In this document: piece by piece, positions 13,680 through 16,616 of the stretch
Layout: the number at the start of each line of letters is the position of its first letter
Position numbering within the stretch: the stretch's first letter is position 1
NCBI GenBank assembly: GCA_003242355.1
Contig: QGUH01000003.1
Span: forward strand, 1-16,616
Direction of reading: 5' to 3'
Source of the DNA: Pseudomonadota bacterium
GTDB lineage: Bacteria; Myxococcota_A; Polyangia; Polyangiales; Polyangiaceae
DNA length: 16,616 nucleotides
Translations under genes and position numbers: made by a program
The notes under the pieces: generated by a model
Told to the model about the DNA's origin: nothing
The model's database searches: none
What the model saw: the letters and a program-made list of their open reading frames with translations, nothing else

Positions 13680-16307
13680 ATGCGCGCCATGAACGCCCTG
13701 CCCGCGCCCGTTTCGGCCGCCCGCCTGCTGGTCGGCCGCGACGACGAGCTCGCCGTGCTCCGGCGCACGTACGGCGAGACCCTCGAGGCCAACGAACCGC
13801 GCATCGTGACGCTGGTCGGCCCCGCGGGCATCGGCAAGCGCGCCCTCATCGACGCATTGGCTTCGGACATCCGAGGGTCGCGTTTCGGCGCCTGTGTGTA
13901 CCGAGGAGAGCCCGGCCGCGAGGGGTCGGCATATGGCGCTTTCGCGCGACTCCTGCGGTCCCGGTTCGGCCTCGCAGACCTCCGGGCGCCCGAGGCCGCC
14001 CGCGCGGAGATTCGCAAACAGGTAAGCGCCGTGCTCGGCGATCGGCGCGTCGGCGACGTCTGCTACTTTCTCGGCGAGCTGATGGGGGTGGAATTCCCGG
14101 GGACGCCACTCACGCGTGCGGTCCTCGACGATGCGACGCAGGCGCGGACGCTGCGCCGTACCGTGCTGCGGAGCTTCATCGAAGCCGATGCGACGCACCG
14201 CTCGATTTGTCTGATCTTCGACGGTCTGCACGCGATGGACGAGGACTCCGTGGAGCTGCTCGAGCACTTGCTCGACGGTCTGCGTGGGCGGATTCTCGTG
14301 CTCGCTGCCGCGCGCCCCGACTTTTTGAGCCGGCACCCCGAATGGACCGAGCGCGGCGGCAGCCGCCACCGCGTGCTCGAAGTCGGGCCCCTCACGGAAG
14401 AAGACTCGATCACGCTGTTGCGCGAGCTGCTCGCCCCGTGTCGCGGTGGGCCCCCGGCGCGGCTCATCGAAGCCGGAGTGAACATGGCCGGCGGCGCTCC
14501 CGGATTGCTCGAGCACATCGTGCGGGTGTTCCTCGACGCAGGCGTGCTGCGAGACGATCCGGAAGCGCCGGGGCAATGGCGCGTCGACCTCGAACGATTG
14601 GGGGGAGCGCGCCTGCCGCTCACGGTGGAGGACGCCGTTTCCGTGCGTATCGCCGCGTTGTCGCCGAGCGAGCGGCGCCTGCTCGAGCATGCCGCGGCGA
14701 TGGGCAGCGTGTTCTGGCTCGGTGGGCTCGTCGCGCTGTTGCGCATCGATCGCGAGGCACCGGAGTTCTGGAACGAAGAAGCGGGCGCCGACGTCGAGAC
14801 GACCCAGCGCGTGCTCGACGGTTTGGTTGCGCGCGACTACGTGCTCCGGCTCCCGGACAGCAGTTTTTCGGACGAGGTCGAGTACGTCTTCAAGCACAAC
14901 CTCGAGCGCGAGACGATCGCCCGGCTCACGCCCGTGGCGGCAGCTCGGCGCTATCATCAAACCATCGCCGATTGGCTCTCGCAGAAAGCGGGCGTCAGAA
15001 ATCAGGAAGAGCACACGGCGATGCTCGCGCGACACCTCGAGCGCGCGGGCTCCCCGATGAGCGCGGCGTTCACGTACCTCGACGCCGGGCGCATCGCCCG
15101 AGATCACTTCGCGGCGAAGCGCGCGGACGAATACTACAAGAAGGGGCTCGAGCTCCTCGGCGGCGCGGACGCGCGCCGACGTCTCGAAGCCCTCCACGAC
15201 CACGGTGGACTGCTCGTGCTGCTCGGACGCACGGACGAGGCGCTGGCCGCCTTCCGCGAGATGCTCGCGATTGCCTACCGCCTCGGGCTGCCGTCGAAGG
15301 GGGGCGCGGCCCACAACCGTATCGGTCGCCTGCACCGGGATACGGGCTCGTTCGCGCTGGCCGAGAAGCACCTCACGACGGCGCTCTATCTGTTCGAGAG
15401 CGTCAACGATACGCGCGGCGTCGCGAGCTGTCGCGACGACATCGGAAAGCTCCTCTGGATGCGCGGGGAATACCGGGCGGCGCTCGACGAAATGCGCAAA
15501 GCGCTCGAGATGCGCAAGCAGATCGGGGACGGTCGCTCCATCGCGCTCAGCTTGAACAACATCGGCCTGGTTTGGCGCGATCACGGGCGGGTCGGCAAGG
15601 CGCGGGAAGCGCTCGAGGCGGCGCTGACCATCCGCCGTGAGCTCGGCGATCCGCTCGGTATCGTCGAGAGCTTGAACGAGCTCGCGGAGCTCGCGCTCGA
15701 TCAAGGAGACCCGCGGGGGGCGCTCGAGCTGCTCGAGGAGGCGTACACGACGGCTTCCGAGATCGGCGAGCACAATCGCATCGCGGTCGTGCTCATCAAC
15801 ATGGGCGACGCGTACCTTCGCTTGGGACGCGTCGACCGCTCGCTCGAGGTCTTCACGCGGGCCGAGGAGCTCTGCGAAGAGGTCGGCGACAAGCTGCACC
15901 TCGGCGAGGCCAAACGAGGTCTCGCCAAGGCGTATCTCGCCAAGGGCGAGCTCAAGAAGGCCCGCGAAGCCATCAAGCGCAGCGTGGATCTGTTCGGACA
16001 GGTGCGGAGCAAGCCGCACCTGGCGGTCGCGCTGAGGACGCTCGGCGAGGTCACGGGCGCGGGCGCTTGGGGCGATGGGCACGAGCTTCGCGCGGTCGAC
16101 TACTTTCTGCGCTCGATCGCGATCTGCAAGGAGATCGGCAACGAGATCGAGGTGGCGAAGAGCTATCGCGCGTTCTCGGCGTTCGTGGAGCGCTCACCCC
16201 ACTACCGGAACAACGCCGACATCCTGCGCGAAGCCCAGAAGCTCGCCGCGATGGCGGACGAGATTTTCCAGCGGCATCGGCTCGAAACGTCGAGCCGTCC
16301 GCGGTAA
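13680..16307 (+). CDS. AAA (AAA_16-like) ATPase with C-terminal TPR repeats
   Basis: 875 residues. The N-terminal domain starts LLVGRDDELAVLRRTY and has a P-loop-like GPAGIGKR at 47-54, in which the usual Ser/Thr after Lys is Arg, and a Walker B-like LIFDGLHAMDEDS at 178-190. A probable winged-helix region covers about 310-400 (LSPSERRLLEHAAAMGSVFW). From about 458 to 860 run tetratricopeptide repeats of about 40 residues, for example the segment AHNRIGRLHRDTGSFALAEK and its following copies. This layout resembles the predicted-ATPase modules of COG3899 and MalT-like regulators, but no kinase, cyclase or LuxR-type DNA-binding domain is attached. Its function is not known; signal integration through protein-protein contacts is a guess. 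ATG at 13689 (AGGA 8 bases upstream) is as likely a start as 13680. dut follows after 9 bases. Confidence 0.88.
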   Translation: MRAMNALPAPVSAARLLVGRDDELAVLRRTYGETLEANEPRIVTLVGPAGIGKRALIDALASDIRGSRFGACVYRGEPGREGSAYGAFARLLRSRFGLADLRAPEAARAEIRKQVSAVLGDRRVGDVCYFLGELMGVEFPGTPLTRAVLDDATQARTLRRTVLRSFIEADATHRSICLIFDGLHAMDEDSVELLEHLLDGLRGRILVLAAARPDFLSRHPEWTERGGSRHRVLEVGPLTEEDSITLLRELLAPCRGGPPARLIEAGVNMAGGAPGLLEHIVRVFLDAGVLRDDPEAPGQWRVDLERLGGARLPLTVEDAVSVRIAALSPSERRLLEHAAAMGSVFWLGGLVALLRIDREAPEFWNEEAGADVETTQRVLDGLVARDYVLRLPDSSFSDEVEYVFKHNLERETIARLTPVAAARRYHQTIADWLSQKAGVRNQEEHTAMLARHLERAGSPMSAAFTYLDAGRIARDHFAAKRADEYYKKGLELLGGADARRRLEALHDHGGLLVLLGRTDEALAAFREMLAIAYRLGLPSKGGAAHNRIGRLHRDTGSFALAEKHLTTALYLFESVNDTRGVASCRDDIGKLLWMRGEYRAALDEMRKALEMRKQIGDGRSIALSLNNIGLVWRDHGRVGKAREALEAALTIRRELGDPLGIVESLNELAELALDQGDPRGALELLEEAYTTASEIGEHNRIAVVLINMGDAYLRLGRVDRSLEVFTRAEELCEEVGDKLHLGEAKRGLAKAYLAKGELKKAREAIKRSVDLFGQVRSKPHLAVALRTLGEVTGAGAWGDGHELRAVDYFLRSIAICKEIGNEIEVAKSYRAFSAFVERSPHYRNNADILREAQKLAAMADEIFQRHRLETSSRPR
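15055..16260 (+). repeat. TPR-coding repeat region of the AAA protein
   Basis: About eight to ten helical repeats, five or six of them clear copies of about 40 residues with the TPR positions G/L/A, such as IGKLLWMRGEYRAALDEMRK, NIGLVWRDHGRVGKAREALE and MGDAYLRLGRVDRSLEVFTR. These are diverged protein repeats, not DNA-level tandem copies. Confidence 0.75.
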
Positions 16308-16316
16308 TCGGAGAGC

Positions 16317-16616
16317 ATGCAGCACGAAGTGACGGTGCGAGTGCTCCGAACGGGCCCGGTTCGCGTCGGCCTCCCCGAATACCGAACGACGGGCGCCGCG
16401 GGGCTCGATCTCGAGGCGGCGTTGGAACAGCCCATCGTGCTCGCGCCCGGTGAGCGCCGACTCGTGCCCACGGGGCTCGTGCTCGAAATCCCGGAAGGCT
16501 ACGAGGGGCAGGTCCGTCCCCGCTCCGGGCTCGCGCTCCGCCACGGAATCTCCATGGTCAACGCTCCGGGCACCATCGACGCGGACTACCGCGGTGAAAT
16601 CGGCGTCTTGCTCGTC
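16317..16616 (+). CDS. dut: dUTP diphosphatase, 5' part (cut by right edge)
   Basis: Hydrolyses dUTP to dUMP and diphosphate, keeping uracil out of DNA and feeding dTMP synthesis. The first 100 residues of a roughly 150-residue enzyme are present. Motif 1 is AAGLDL at 27-32, motif 2 is PRSGLA at 68-73, and motif 3, GTIDADYRGEIGV at 85-97, carries the catalytic-type Asp88 and Tyr91. The remaining motifs 4 and 5 lie past the window. The ATG at 16317 has GGAGAG at 16310-16315 very close upstream; the start MQHEVTVRVLR fits the family. It begins 9 bases after the AAA/TPR gene, so the two are probably one transcript. Confidence 0.95.
   Translation, partial: MQHEVTVRVLRTGPVRVGLPEYRTTGAAGLDLEAALEQPIVLAPGERRLVPTGLVLEIPEGYEGQVRPRSGLALRHGISMVNAPGTIDADYRGEIGVLLV

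Noticed and set aside
13548..16082. 844-codon open frame on the minus strand
   Set aside because: It is antisense to the AAA/TPR gene, whose plus-strand frame shows clear motifs and repeats.

Overview
The window is GC-rich chromosomal DNA, with G or C at most third codon positions and long antisense open frames that are only shadows of real genes. It looks like a member of the Myxococcota (deltaproteobacterial type, perhaps the Polyangia). That placement is inferred from base composition, the housekeeping gene set and the large AAA/TPR and Cys-rich lipoprotein genes. No sequence search was possible.

Layout: (a) 1-1347, minus strand: hisS, and perhaps the first codons of a secreted protein gene running off the left edge. 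(b) 1655-5329, plus strand: ruvX, mltG (4-base overlap) and tkt, closed by a perfect 14-bp hairpin. (c) 5441-7381, plus strand: a DUF433 protein without a visible partner, then a 430-residue secreted, probably lipidated protein with 28 cysteines in a C-x-G-x-C repeat core. (d) 7417-9300, minus strand: yajQ then glmM. (e) 9458-11311, plus strand: a compact four-gene unit of secreted four-EF-hand protein, ECF sigma factor, membrane-anchored putative anti-sigma factor and periplasmic CnrR/Spy-like sensor. (f) 11424-13498, minus strand: accD and folC with a 4-base overlap. (g) 13680-16616, plus strand: an AAA ATPase/TPR protein with a degenerate Walker A motif, followed 9 bases later by dut, which is cut by the right edge.

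Most genes are core housekeeping: translation, Holliday junction/rRNA processing, peptidoglycan chain termination, pentose phosphate pathway, UDP-GlcNAc precursor, fatty acid and folate synthesis, dUTP removal. The accessory interest is in three places: the Cys-rich lipoprotein with its duplicated flanking module, the EF-hand/ECF sigma/anti-sigma/sensor unit, which looks like an envelope metal- or stress-sensing system, and the AAA/TPR protein. No tRNA, rRNA, CRISPR array, insertion sequence or phage gene was seen.
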